This document shows, in pieces, positions 5,186-11,884 of a stretch of DNA of 11,884 bases. Within the stretch, counting starts at the first letter, position 1; the number at the start of each line of letters is the position of its first letter. The notes below the pieces were generated by a model, which made no database searches, was not told where the DNA came from, and saw only the letters and a list, made by a program, of their open reading frames with translations. This DNA comes from an uncultured Clostridia bacterium (GTDB taxonomy: Bacteria; Bacillota; Clostridia; TANB77; CAG-508), in assembly GCA_944388645.1 (NCBI GenBank), contig CALXJO010000022.1:1-11884 (forward strand), read 5' to 3'. Made by a program: the position numbers and the translations under genes.

Positions 5186-7798
5186 CTATTTCATTTCTTC
5201 TTTTATTTTTACCAATGTGTTTAATGCATCTATTGGCGTTAGTTCATTTACATTTACTTTGTCAAGCTCATGCGCTATTTCTGCAAGTTTAAAGTTATAT
5301 AAATCTAATTGTCCTGCTACTTGTTTCTTATTTTCTTTTTCTATATTTTTATTTGATAATATATTTTTTCTTTCAATTGTTTTTAATATTTCATTTGCTC
5401 TAGATGTTACTTGTTTTGGAACTCCTGCAAGTCTTGCAACATGTACACCATAACTTTCATCTGTTCCTCCAGATACTATTTTTCTTAAGAAAATTATGTC
5501 TTCTCCTTTTTCTTTTACTGCAATTGAATAGTTCTTCACACCTTCTAATGTATTTTCTAATTGTGTTAGTTCATGATAATGTGTTGCAAATAATGTTTTT
5601 GCTCCACATTTTTGTTTATCTGCTATATATTCTGCAACAGCCCATGCAATTGAAAGTCCATCATATGTAGATGTTCCTCTTCCTATTTCATCTAATACTA
5701 TTAAGCTATTTGCAGTTGCTTCTTTTAAAATGTTGGCAACCTCCATCATTTCAACCATAAATGTACTTTGTCCCATACTTAAATCATCTGATGCTCCAAC
5801 TCTTGTAAAGATTTTGTCTACAACACCTATATGTGCTTCTTGAGCTGGTACAAAGCTTCCTATTTGAGCCATTAGTGTTATTAAGGCAACTTGTCTCATA
5901 TATGTAGATTTTCCTGCCATATTAGGACCTGTTATAATTGATAATCTATTATCTTCTTTGTCCATGTATGTGTCATTTGAGACAAAACTTCCACTTGGTA
6001 ACATTTTTTCTATTACTGGGTGACGTCCATCTTTTATTTCTATTACTCCACTATTATCTACTATTGGTTTGCAATAATTTAAATCTTCTGCTACGGTTGC
6101 AAAAGAGCATAATACATCTAGTTTAGAAATTGCCATAGCCGATTTTTGTAATCTTAATATTTGAGATTTTATATATTCTCTTATTTTTACAAATTCATTA
6201 TATTCTAAGCTTACTACTTTTTCTTCTGCTCCTAATACTTTACTCTCTAACTCTTTTAATTCTTCTGTAATGTATCTTTCTCCACCAGTTAGAGTTTGCT
6301 TTCTTATATAATTATCTGGTACCATAGATAAGTTAGATTTGGTAACTTCAATATAATATCCAAATACTTTGTTGTATCCAACTTTAAGTCCTTTTATTCC
6401 AGTCTTTTCTCTTTCTCTTGCTTCTAATTCAACAAGCCAAGTTTTACCATCTGTCATAGCCTTTTTTAATTCATCAATCTCTTGATTATAGCCCATCTTT
6501 ATAATTCCACCTTCTGTTATAAGAATTGGTGGATCTTCAACTACAGCTTTATCAATTAATGCATATATATCATCTAATGAATCTAATTCTTCATATAAAG
6601 CCTTAAGCATATGAGATTTTGAATTTGATATTAAATTTTTTATTTGAGGTAATTTACTACTAGATGCTTTTAATGAGTTTAAGTCTCTTGCATTAGCACT
6701 TCCATATGATATTTTTCCTGCTAACCTTTCAATATCGTAAACTCCTTTTAATGCCTCTTCTAGGTCTCCTCTTAATATAACATCATCTTTTAATTCTTCT
6801 ACTGCTTCTAGTCTATCATTTATTTCTGTTACATCTATTAATGGATCTGATATCCATCTTCTTAAAAGTCTTCCTCCCATTGAAGTAGCAGTTTTATCTA
6901 ATACCCATAAAAGTGTTCCTTTTTTAGACTTATCTCTTAGTTTTTCTGTTAACTCTAAGTTTCTTCTTGCATTTATATCTAAAGCCATGTATTTTGTGAT
7001 TGTATATATTGTAATTTTATTTATATGTTCTAACTTTGTTTTTTGAGTATCTTCTATATACTTTATTAATCCATTAATAGCAGAAACTGCAAATAATCTT
7101 TTATCTAAATCTTTAATTATATTACCTTTATCATCAGCTAAGGCATATTGCATGTATATATTTTGGGTATCTTGACTAAAGTTTGCTTCATCTTCTTCAG
7201 AAATATAAACATCAAATCTTTCTTTTATTTTATCTATTTCTTCTTTGCAATCTGCAAGCATTTTGTTTGCAATTATTTCTGATGGAGAATATCTTGAAAT
7301 TTCATCAAGTAATCTCTCAAAATTATTTTCTTCCTTTATTTCTGCAGAATAGAAATCTCCTGTTGAAATATCACATACAGCTATTCCAAAAAACATTCCT
7401 TTTTGGAAAATACTCATTATAAAATTGTTTTTCTTTTCCTCTAATAAATTAGATTCTGTAACTGTTCCAGGTGTTACTATTCTTATTACATCTCTTTTTA
7501 CAATACCTTTTGCTTGTTTTGGATCTTCTAATTGCTCACATATTGCAACTTTATGACCATTTGATACCAGTTTTGATATATATGATTCTGCCGCATGATA
7601 TGGAATACCACACATTGGGGCACGTTCCTCTTGTCCGCATTCTTTTCCTGTTAATGTAAGTTCTAGTTCTCTTGATACATTTATTGCATCATCAAAGAAC
7701 ATCTCATAAAAGTCTCCTAATCTATAAAATAATATACAATCTCTATATTTTTCCTTTGTTGCAAGATAATGTTGCATCATTGGTGAAAATTCTGCCAT
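5186..7798 (-). CDS. mutS: DNA mismatch repair protein MutS
   Basis: 870 aa, the usual MutS1 length. The mismatch-sensing F-x-E is Phe30-Tyr31-Glu32 in LGDFYEMFFDDA, followed by PMCGIPYHA. The connector and lever domains occupy about 130-600, with the clamp region near 430-540. The ATPase has Walker A GPNMAGKST (624-632, Lys630), Walker B LIVLDE (Asp703, Glu704), GRGTSTYDG and the FATHYHEL segment. A C-terminal helix-turn-helix region follows (about 776-805). QLDLY (830-834) resembles the beta-clamp binding motif of MutS. The protein detects mispairs and recruits MutL in post-replicative repair. AAGGAG lies 8 nt before the ATG. It follows miaB by 21 nt, the common clostridial order; however no mutL follows, because a terminator and then an unrelated operon come next. 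The copy appears intact. Confidence 0.98.
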   Translation of the reverse strand: MAEFSPMMQHYLATKEKYRDCILFYRLGDFYEMFFDDAINVSRELELTLTGKECGQEERAPMCGIPYHAAESYISKLVSNGHKVAICEQLEDPKQAKGIVKRDVIRIVTPGTVTESNLLEEKKNNFIMSIFQKGMFFGIAVCDISTGDFYSAEIKEENNFERLLDEISRYSPSEIIANKMLADCKEEIDKIKERFDVYISEEDEANFSQDTQNIYMQYALADDKGNIIKDLDKRLFAVSAINGLIKYIEDTQKTKLEHINKITIYTITKYMALDINARRNLELTEKLRDKSKKGTLLWVLDKTATSMGGRLLRRWISDPLIDVTEINDRLEAVEELKDDVILRGDLEEALKGVYDIERLAGKISYGSANARDLNSLKASSSKLPQIKNLISNSKSHMLKALYEELDSLDDIYALIDKAVVEDPPILITEGGIIKMGYNQEIDELKKAMTDGKTWLVELEAREREKTGIKGLKVGYNKVFGYYIEVTKSNLSMVPDNYIRKQTLTGGERYITEELKELESKVLGAEEKVVSLEYNEFVKIREYIKSQILRLQKSAMAISKLDVLCSFATVAEDLNYCKPIVDNSGVIEIKDGRHPVIEKMLPSGSFVSNDTYMDKEDNRLSIITGPNMAGKSTYMRQVALITLMAQIGSFVPAQEAHIGVVDKIFTRVGASDDLSMGQSTFMVEMMEVANILKEATANSLIVLDEIGRGTSTYDGLSIAWAVAEYIADKQKCGAKTLFATHYHELTQLENTLEGVKNYSIAVKEKGEDIIFLRKIVSGGTDESYGVHVARLAGVPKQVTSRANEILKTIERKNILSNKNIEKENKKQVAGQLDLYNFKLAEIAHELDKVNVNELTPIDALNTLVKIKEEMK

Positions 7799-7819
7799 AT
7801 TTAATACTCCTTTATATTT

Positions 7820-9229
7820 TTATATTTCTCCTTTAAGATACCACATATGTTCAGATGCAATTTTTAAATCTACCATTTTGCCAATTAATTCATCTGGTCC
7901 TTCAAAATTTACGACTTTGTTTGTATCTGTTCTTCCTGTTAGCATATTTTCATTTGTTTTACTTTTTCCTTCAACTAATACTTTTTGTTTTGTCCCAACA
8001 AATTTTTTATTATTTAATTCTATTTGACTTTCTACCAATTCTTTTAATCTATTAAATCTTTCATGCTTTATTTCCTCAGGAACTTGATTCTCCATTTTAT
8101 CTGCTGGTGTTCCTACTCTTCTTGAATAAATAAACATAAATACTTGTTCAAAACACACTTTTTCTACAACATCTAATGTGTCTTCAAAGTCTTCTTCTGT
8201 TTCTCCTGGAAATCCTACTATTATATCAGTAGAAAATGCAACATTAGGAATTTTGTTTTTCATTTTGTCTACTAATTGTAAATATTGTTCCTTTGTATAT
8301 TTTCTATTCATATCTTTTAAAACTTTTGAACTTCCAGATTGCAAAGGTAAGTGTATAATTTTGCAAACTTTATCACAATCTCTTATTGCTTCTATAACAT
8401 CATCAGTAAAATCCTTTGGATGTGGTGAAATAAACCTAATTCTTTCTATTCCTGGTATTTCATTTACTTTTCTTAATAATTTTGCAAAAGAATCTATTTG
8501 TCCTACATCTTCTCCTTTTTCTCTCTCAACTCTCATATATGAATTTACATTTTGACCTAATAATGTAATTTCTTTATATCCTTGTTTTGCTAAACCTTCA
8601 ATTTCTTTTATGATATCTTCTGCTTTTCTGCTTCTTTCTCTTCCCCTTACATATGGAACAATACAATATGTACAAAAATTGTTGCATCCATTCATAATGG
8701 CAACAGATGCTTTTATTTTATCATCTCTTCTAATTGGCAAGCCTTCTATAATTTCTCCATCTATATCTAATATATCTTCAATTCTTTTTCTTGTTGTTAA
8801 TGTATTATATACATCTTCTGGAAATTTATATAAAGTATGTGGCCCAAAAACTATATCAAAAAATGGGTAGCTTTTTTTAAGTTTTTCTACCATATGTTTT
8901 TCTTGCATCATACATCCGCCTATTGCAATAATAGTTCCTTTTTCTTCTTTATATTTCTTAACTTCTCCTAATTTTCCAAATAATCTATCTTCTGCATTTT
9001 CTCTAACGCAACATGTATTAAATGCTATTAAATCAGCTTCTTCTATTTTATCTGTTCTTGTATATCCCATTTCTTCAATCATTCCAGATATCTTTTCAGA
9101 GTCGTTTTCATTTAATTGACATCCCATAGTTAAAACTATATATTTCAAATTTTTACCTAAATTAATTTTATTTACTTTATCTACATATTCTTGTTGTTCT
9201 TGTATTCTATCTTTTAAATTTTCTTGCAT
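7820..9229 (-). CDS. miaB: tRNA-2-methylthio-N6-dimethylallyladenosine synthase MiaB
   Basis: 469 aa. A radical-SAM methylthiotransferase that adds the 2-methylthio group to i6A37 of tRNAs, using two [4Fe-4S] clusters. The N-terminal MTTase domain has the auxiliary-cluster cysteines Cys37 (TMGCQLNENDSE), Cys73 (NTCCVRENAEDR) and Cys106 (GGCMMQ). The radical-SAM motif is GCNNFCTYC with Cys182, Cys186 and Cys189, followed by VPYVRGRERSR, which is typical of MiaB rather than RimO or MtaB. A TRAM domain closes the protein (about 400-465). The N-terminal extension of roughly 28 residues before the first strand is common in Firmicute MiaB. AAGGA lies just before the ATG at 9227-9229. It shares a promoter (9261-9289) with mutS 21 nt downstream. 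Confidence 0.97.
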   Translation of the reverse strand: MQENLKDRIQEQQEYVDKVNKINLGKNLKYIVLTMGCQLNENDSEKISGMIEEMGYTRTDKIEEADLIAFNTCCVRENAEDRLFGKLGEVKKYKEEKGTIIAIGGCMMQEKHMVEKLKKSYPFFDIVFGPHTLYKFPEDVYNTLTTRKRIEDILDIDGEIIEGLPIRRDDKIKASVAIMNGCNNFCTYCIVPYVRGRERSRKAEDIIKEIEGLAKQGYKEITLLGQNVNSYMRVEREKGEDVGQIDSFAKLLRKVNEIPGIERIRFISPHPKDFTDDVIEAIRDCDKVCKIIHLPLQSGSSKVLKDMNRKYTKEQYLQLVDKMKNKIPNVAFSTDIIVGFPGETEEDFEDTLDVVEKVCFEQVFMFIYSRRVGTPADKMENQVPEEIKHERFNRLKELVESQIELNNKKFVGTKQKVLVEGKSKTNENMLTGRTDTNKVVNFEGPDELIGKMVDLKIASEHMWYLKGEI

Positions 9230-9260
9230 CTTTGTTCCTTCTTTTAATCAAATTTTCTCT

Positions 9261-9289
9261 ATTTTATTACATTTTTCGTCATTTTGCAA
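9261..9289 (-). promoter_or_regulatory. promoter of miaB-mutS
   Basis: Minus-strand TTGCAA (9289-9284), 17-nt spacer, TAAAAT (9266-9261), giving a leader of about 25 nt before miaB. It sits downstream of the rpmE terminator, so miaB-mutS should be expressed independently. Confidence 0.65.
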
Positions 9290-9302
9290 GCTTAGAATTA
9301 GT

Positions 9303-9336
9303 TTCACCCAAAAAAGGGCGTCCCTCTTGGGCGAAA
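9303..9336 (+). repeat. 34-nt GC-rich palindromic element, copy B (inverted relative to copy A)
   Basis: 33 of 34 bases match the copy after mutS when read on the opposite strand; the one change (TTCACCC for TTCGCCC) becomes a G-U pair in a minus-strand transcript. It lies between the rpmE terminator and the miaB promoter, so the two copies bracket the miaB-mutS unit. Confidence 0.8.
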
Positions 9337-9345
9337 TTTACGTGC

Positions 9346-9371
9346 AAAAAAAAATAGGCCTGCCTGCCTAT
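9346..9371 (-). terminator. intrinsic terminator of rpmE
   Basis: In the minus direction ATAGGC (9371-9366), a 6-nt loop and GCCTAT (9359-9354) form a perfect 6-bp stem, followed by a run of T to 9346. It begins 26 nt after the rpmE stop codon. Textbook form. Confidence 0.85.
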
Positions 9372-9397
9372 CTTTCCATTTATTCTCAATATTAATT

Positions 9398-9598
9398 TTA
9401 TTGAATTCCATATTTCTTCTTAAACTTATCTGCTCTTCCACCTGTTGTTTCTCTTTTTAAGTTTCCTGTCCAGAATGGATGACATTTTGAGCATACATCA
9501 ACCTTCATATCTTTTTTTGTTGATCCTGCTTTTATTACATTTCCACATGCACATGTGATTGTTGTTTCTGCATAATTTGGATGAATTCCTTCTTTCAT
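9398..9598 (-). CDS. rpmE: 50S ribosomal protein L31 (bL31, zinc-binding type)
   Basis: 66 aa, full length. It carries the four zinc-ligand cysteines of the C+ form: Cys16 and Cys18 (TCACGNV) and Cys36 and Cys39 (VCSKCHPFWTG). The start MKEGIHPNY and the end FKKKYGIQ are typical. In Firmicutes with both forms, this type is used when zinc is sufficient. AGGTGA lies 7 nt before the ATG. It is monocistronic, with its own promoter and terminator. Confidence 0.98.
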   Translation of the reverse strand: MKEGIHPNYAETTITCACGNVIKAGSTKKDMKVDVCSKCHPFWTGNLKRETTGGRADKFKKKYGIQ

Positions 9599-9641
9599 TG
9601 CTTTTTCACCTCTCCCTTTTTTAATAAAACTGCTAAATATT

Positions 9642-9670
9642 ATAATAACATAAATTTATTATGTTTTCAA
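9642..9670 (-). promoter_or_regulatory. promoter of rpmE
   Basis: Minus-strand TTGAAA (9670-9665), 17-nt spacer, TATTAT (9647-9642), with an extended -10 TG one base upstream of the hexamer. It starts only 8 nt after the stop codon of the 49-aa gene. Leader about 35 nt. Confidence 0.6.
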
Positions 9671-9678
9671 GTATTTTT

Positions 9679-9828
9679 TTAATTATTATCATTTTTTTCT
9701 TGCATATATTGGGCAGATTGCTGTACTTCATCTTTTAAAGAGTACCTTTTTACTAATTTAGATACTACATTAAACAAACAAGCCAATATTAATATTACAA
9801 GTAATAATTTTTTCCAAATTTTAGCCAT
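9679..9828 (-). CDS. 49-aa single-pass membrane peptide, unknown function
   Basis: A short open frame starting MAKIWKKLLLVILILACLF. It has a basic N-terminus, one hydrophobic helix (about 8-23), then a charged amphipathic tail ending QEKNDNN, so N-in/C-out or a membrane-associated tail are both possible. Support for it being real: AGGTGA 5 nt before the ATG, the best sigma-A-type promoter in the window directly upstream, and a protein-like composition (Trp, charged clusters, positive-inside start). No family is recognised. A role as a small membrane regulator or toxin-like peptide cannot be told apart; no antisense RNA or antitoxin gene was seen. It is transcribed toward rpmE but rpmE has its own promoter. 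Confidence 0.7.
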   Translation of the reverse strand: MAKIWKKLLLVILILACLFNVVSKLVKRYSLKDEVQQSAQYMQEKNDNN

Positions 9829-9861
9829 TTTTTTCACCTAATTCTTTAAAACTATACTATT

Positions 9862-9889
9862 ATTATACTATATTTTTGATATTTGTCAA
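9862..9889 (-). promoter_or_regulatory. full-consensus promoter of the 49-aa gene
   Basis: Minus-strand TTGACA (9889-9884), 16-nt spacer, TATAAT (9867-9862): both hexamers match sigma-A consensus exactly. The leader to the ATG is about 27 nt. It lies back to back with the promoter region of the VanW-domain gene. Confidence 0.8.
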
Positions 9890-9897
9890 CCATTAAT

Positions 9898-9926
9898 ACT
9901 TAGTGCTTTTTTAGTTTTTGTATAAT
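9898..9926 (+). promoter_or_regulatory. probable promoter of the VanW-domain gene
   Basis: TATAAT at 9921-9926, preceded directly by TTTTTG, about 40 nt before the ATG at 9966. No good -35 is seen at 16-18 nt spacing (ACTTAG at 17 nt). It overlaps the divergent regulatory region of the 49-aa gene. Confidence 0.4.
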
Positions 9927-9965
9927 TTATTTTTTTCAATCCATACTAAATGTAAGAGGTGGAAT

Positions 9966-10649
9966 ATGAAATCAAATAAAGTTAAATATATTTTTTTAGT
10001 TATTATTGTTTTAATTATTATAGGAGCCGTTATCTACTTTATTTATCGCAACAATAAAAATGACGAGAATAAAAATGATGATTCTTCTAATAATGTTGCA
10101 AGACTTGCTGTAGAGTCTAATATTCCTGCTAATGATGAGCAAATTACTGAAATTAATAATAGAATTGAAAATTCTGCTCCTGAAGCAACAGTTTCTGAGG
10201 AAGAACTTGCAACATATTCTACTAAATTAGGTGGAAGTTCAGAAGGACGACTTACAAATATTAGAATAAGTTGTGAAAAGTTGAATGGTACAGTTGTGTC
10301 TAATGGAGAAACTTTTTCTTTTTGTGAAACAGTTGGTCCATCAACTGCTGAAGAAGGATATAAAGAAGCTCCTGTAATCGTAAATGGCGAAAAAGTACAA
10401 GGATTAGGTGGAGGTAATTGTCAAATTAGCAGTACTTTATATAATGCCGTTCTTAGCGTTCCCAATTTAACTGTAGTAGAAAGACATGAGCATGGAAGAG
10501 AAGTTCACTATGTTCCTGAAGGAAAAGATGCTGCTGTGTCTTATGGTTCTGTAGATTTTAAGTTTAAAAACGAAACTGGAAATGACATAAAACTTTACTT
10601 TTCTACCGATAATATAACTCTTAGTGCAACTATTGTTAAACTAATTTAA
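9966..10649 (+). CDS. membrane-anchored VanW-domain protein
   Basis: 227 aa. One N-terminal helix (about 8-27, KYIFLVIIVLIIIGAVIYFI) anchors it, with a short basic stretch and then an Asn/Asp-rich stalk (30-60) outside the cell. The VanW domain (about 85-225) shows NGTVVSNGETFSF, a GGGNCQISSTLYNAVL core (148-163, Cys152), ERHEHGREVHYVP (His174, His176, His181) and DAAVSYGSVDFKFKN. VanW domains occur near vancomycin-resistance genes and in many clostridial envelope proteins; their biochemical role is not established. The start is placed at ATG 9966, not at the earlier in-frame TTG (9918), because AAGAGGTGG (9954-9962) lies just before it and the TTG overlaps the -10 box. It is followed after 62 nt by a carboxypeptidase gene, which suggests a shared cell-wall context. 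It does not imply vancomycin resistance. Confidence 0.88.
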   Translation: MKSNKVKYIFLVIIVLIIIGAVIYFIYRNNKNDENKNDDSSNNVARLAVESNIPANDEQITEINNRIENSAPEATVSEEELATYSTKLGGSSEGRLTNIRISCEKLNGTVVSNGETFSFCETVGPSTAEEGYKEAPVIVNGEKVQGLGGGNCQISSTLYNAVLSVPNLTVVERHEHGREVHYVPEGKDAAVSYGSVDFKFKNETGNDIKLYFSTDNITLSATIVKLI

Positions 10650-10661
10650 TATCTGCATAAT
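10633..10661 (+). promoter_or_regulatory. possible promoter of the carboxypeptidase gene
   Basis: TTGTTA (10633-10638), 17-nt spacer, CATAAT (10656-10661). The -35 lies inside the end of the VanW gene. Plausible in spacing but both hexamers are imperfect; co-transcription with the VanW gene is equally likely because no convincing terminator lies between them. Confidence 0.3.
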
Positions 10662-10711
10662 TTCTTCTAATATGAATATTATTTACTAATATTTTATTAG
10701 GAGGATTTTTC

Positions 10712-11884
10712 ATGAAATATAGAAATACTATAATTATTATTTGTTTATTCCTTTCATTTATATACATTTTTACAAGCGTATCTTATGCAACTTCTGAAAC
10801 TACATATGTATGGTCAAATCAATCTTCAAAATTGGAAACAAATGAGGTAAGTGCTTCTTTAAACACCTCTGATGATACAATAACTAATAATTCACTTATG
10901 CTAGAATCTGGTTCTGCATGTTTAATAGACCAAAATACAGGATTGGTTTTATATGACCATAATATGCATGAACAACTTAGACCTGCTAGTGTTACTAAAA
11001 TTATGAGCTTATTATTAATTATGGAAGCCCTAGACTCAGGCAGAATTTCACTTACAGACCAAGTTCCTTGTACTGAAGATGCAGCAGCAATGGGAGGATC
11101 TCAAATATGGCTTGATGTAAGAGAAACTCTAACCGTTGATGAAATGCTTAAAGCTATTTGTGTTGTTTCAGCAAATGACTGTGTAGTAGCAATGGCAGAC
11201 TATTTGGAGGGAAGCCAAGAAGCTTTTGTAGCAAAAATGAATGAAAAAGCAAAAGAACTTGGAATGAATGATACATGTTTTAAAAATTGCCATGGAATTG
11301 ATGAAGATGGTCATGTAACATCTAGTTACGATATAGCAATTATGTCTAGAGAATTGCTTGTAAACCATCCTAGCATAACTAATTATACAACCATTTGGAT
11401 GGATACATTAAGAGATGGTAAATCTAGTTTAGTAAATACTAATAAATTAGTAAGAAACTATTCTGGATGTACTGGTCTTAAAACTGGATCAACTTCTATT
11501 GCATTATATAATCTTTCTGCTTCTGCTACTAGAAACGATTTATCATTAATTGCTGTTATAATGAGAGCTCCTACTTCAGCAATTAGGTTTAGCGAAGCTC
11601 AAAAACTATTAGACTATGGCTTTAATAATTATTCAGTAACTTCTTTTGGAAATAAGGGAGATGTAATTAAAGAAGTTCAGGTAAATAAAGGTACTTCTAA
11701 AGCAATAAACGCTGTATTAGAATCAGATGCAAAAATTCTAACTAAAAAAAGTAATAACAACGAAATTTCTCAGGAAATAATCTTGGATGATGTAATAAAC
11801 GCACCAATTATACAGGGACAAAAATTAGGTGAAATAAAATATAGTATTAATGGAAGTGTTGTAATGACTGTTAACCTAATTGCT
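10712..11884 (+). CDS. D-alanyl-D-alanine carboxypeptidase (DacF/PBP5-type, peptidase S11), 3' end cut off
   Basis: 391 codons are present and the frame is open at the window edge. Residues 1-26 are a signal peptide (basic MKYR, long hydrophobic core, SYA before Thr27). The penicillin-binding motifs are all present: SVTK with nucleophile Ser93 and Lys96, SAN (153-155), and KTG (257-259) in GLKTGSTSIALYN. A C-terminal beta domain begins about residue 305 (VINAPIIQGQKLGEIKYSIN is typical of the S11 C-terminal domain). The enzyme trims the terminal D-Ala from peptidoglycan stem peptides at the outer face of the membrane. AGGAGG (10699-10704) lies 7 nt before the ATG. The end, where a membrane-anchoring helix is expected, lies outside the window. 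DacF- or DacB-class cannot be separated here. Confidence 0.95.
   Translation, partial: MKYRNTIIIICLFLSFIYIFTSVSYATSETTYVWSNQSSKLETNEVSASLNTSDDTITNNSLMLESGSACLIDQNTGLVLYDHNMHEQLRPASVTKIMSLLLIMEALDSGRISLTDQVPCTEDAAAMGGSQIWLDVRETLTVDEMLKAICVVSANDCVVAMADYLEGSQEAFVAKMNEKAKELGMNDTCFKNCHGIDEDGHVTSSYDIAIMSRELLVNHPSITNYTTIWMDTLRDGKSSLVNTNKLVRNYSGCTGLKTGSTSIALYNLSASATRNDLSLIAVIMRAPTSAIRFSEAQKLLDYGFNNYSVTSFGNKGDVIKEVQVNKGTSKAINAVLESDAKILTKKSNNNEISQEIILDDVINAPIIQGQKLGEIKYSINGSVVMTVNLIA

Noticed and set aside
5058..5453. Plus-strand open frame of 131 codons over the mutS 3' end
   Set aside because: It runs through the terminator and the palindromic element and then antisense to mutS; no plausible protein pattern.
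8178..8555. Plus-strand open frame of 125 codons inside miaB
   Set aside because: Antisense shadow of the radical-SAM domain coding region, without its own ribosome binding site.
5152..9336. CRISPR array or composite transposon
   Set aside because: Only two repeat copies, 4.1 kb apart and inverted, with no spacers, no transposase gene and no recognisable target duplication. The genes between are housekeeping.
9918..9965. Longer VanW-domain protein starting at TTG 9918
   Set aside because: The TTG overlaps the likely -10 box and has no ribosome binding site; the extra 16 residues contain no signal, and ATG 9966 has AAGAGGTGG before it.
9966..10649. Vancomycin resistance locus
   Set aside because: VanW domains are widespread in clostridial envelope proteins; no vanH, vanA/B ligase, vanX or vanR/S is present.
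11168..11368. Minus-strand open frame of 66 codons
   Set aside because: Lies opposite the SxN and following region of the carboxypeptidase, whose motifs are intact on the plus strand.

Overview
The window is very AT-rich with standard Shine-Dalgarno sites and sigma-A-type promoters. It uses TGA as a stop (the ruvX gene ends in TGA, while Trp is encoded by TGG elsewhere), so the ordinary bacterial code applies. Gene content (IreB, RuvX and DUF1292 in a row; miaB-mutS; a four-Cys L31; a VanW-domain protein; a DacF-like carboxypeptidase) points to a low-GC Firmicute, most likely an uncultured gut-type clostridium. The genus cannot be fixed from this sequence.

Layout. Everything from 1 to 9828 is transcribed leftward (minus strand); 9966 to the end is transcribed rightward. 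The leftmost operon starts near 5060 and runs: a 134-aa secreted or membrane protein with a pilin-like layout, an 860-aa receiver-like / AT-hook / ParA-type ATPase protein, a 361-aa membrane-anchored GAF plus degenerate GGDEF protein, then the conserved trio ireB, ruvX and a DUF1292 protein (cut by the window edge). Junctions are tight, with Shine-Dalgarno sites buried in the ends of upstream genes. Upstream of it lies miaB-mutS (9229 to 5186), with its own promoter and an AT-rich terminator. Next come rpmE (own promoter, clear intrinsic terminator) and a 49-aa membrane peptide gene behind a full-consensus promoter. From a divergent promoter region the plus strand carries a VanW-domain protein and a penicillin-binding-protein-type D,D-carboxypeptidase that runs off the right edge.

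What stands out. (1) The three genes before ireB occupy the place where Bacillus subtilis has alaS. They look like one uncharacterised membrane or envelope module: a two-helix pilin-like protein, a TadZ/CpaE-like ATPase with a degenerate P-loop and two textbook AT-hooks, and a sensor with a dead GGDEF domain. (2) A GC-rich 34-nt palindromic element occurs twice, in opposite orientation, exactly bracketing miaB-mutS; one copy begins directly after the mutS stop codon. (3) The 49-aa membrane peptide sits behind the best promoter in the window. The remaining genes are core housekeeping functions (tRNA modification, mismatch repair, ribosome, cell wall).
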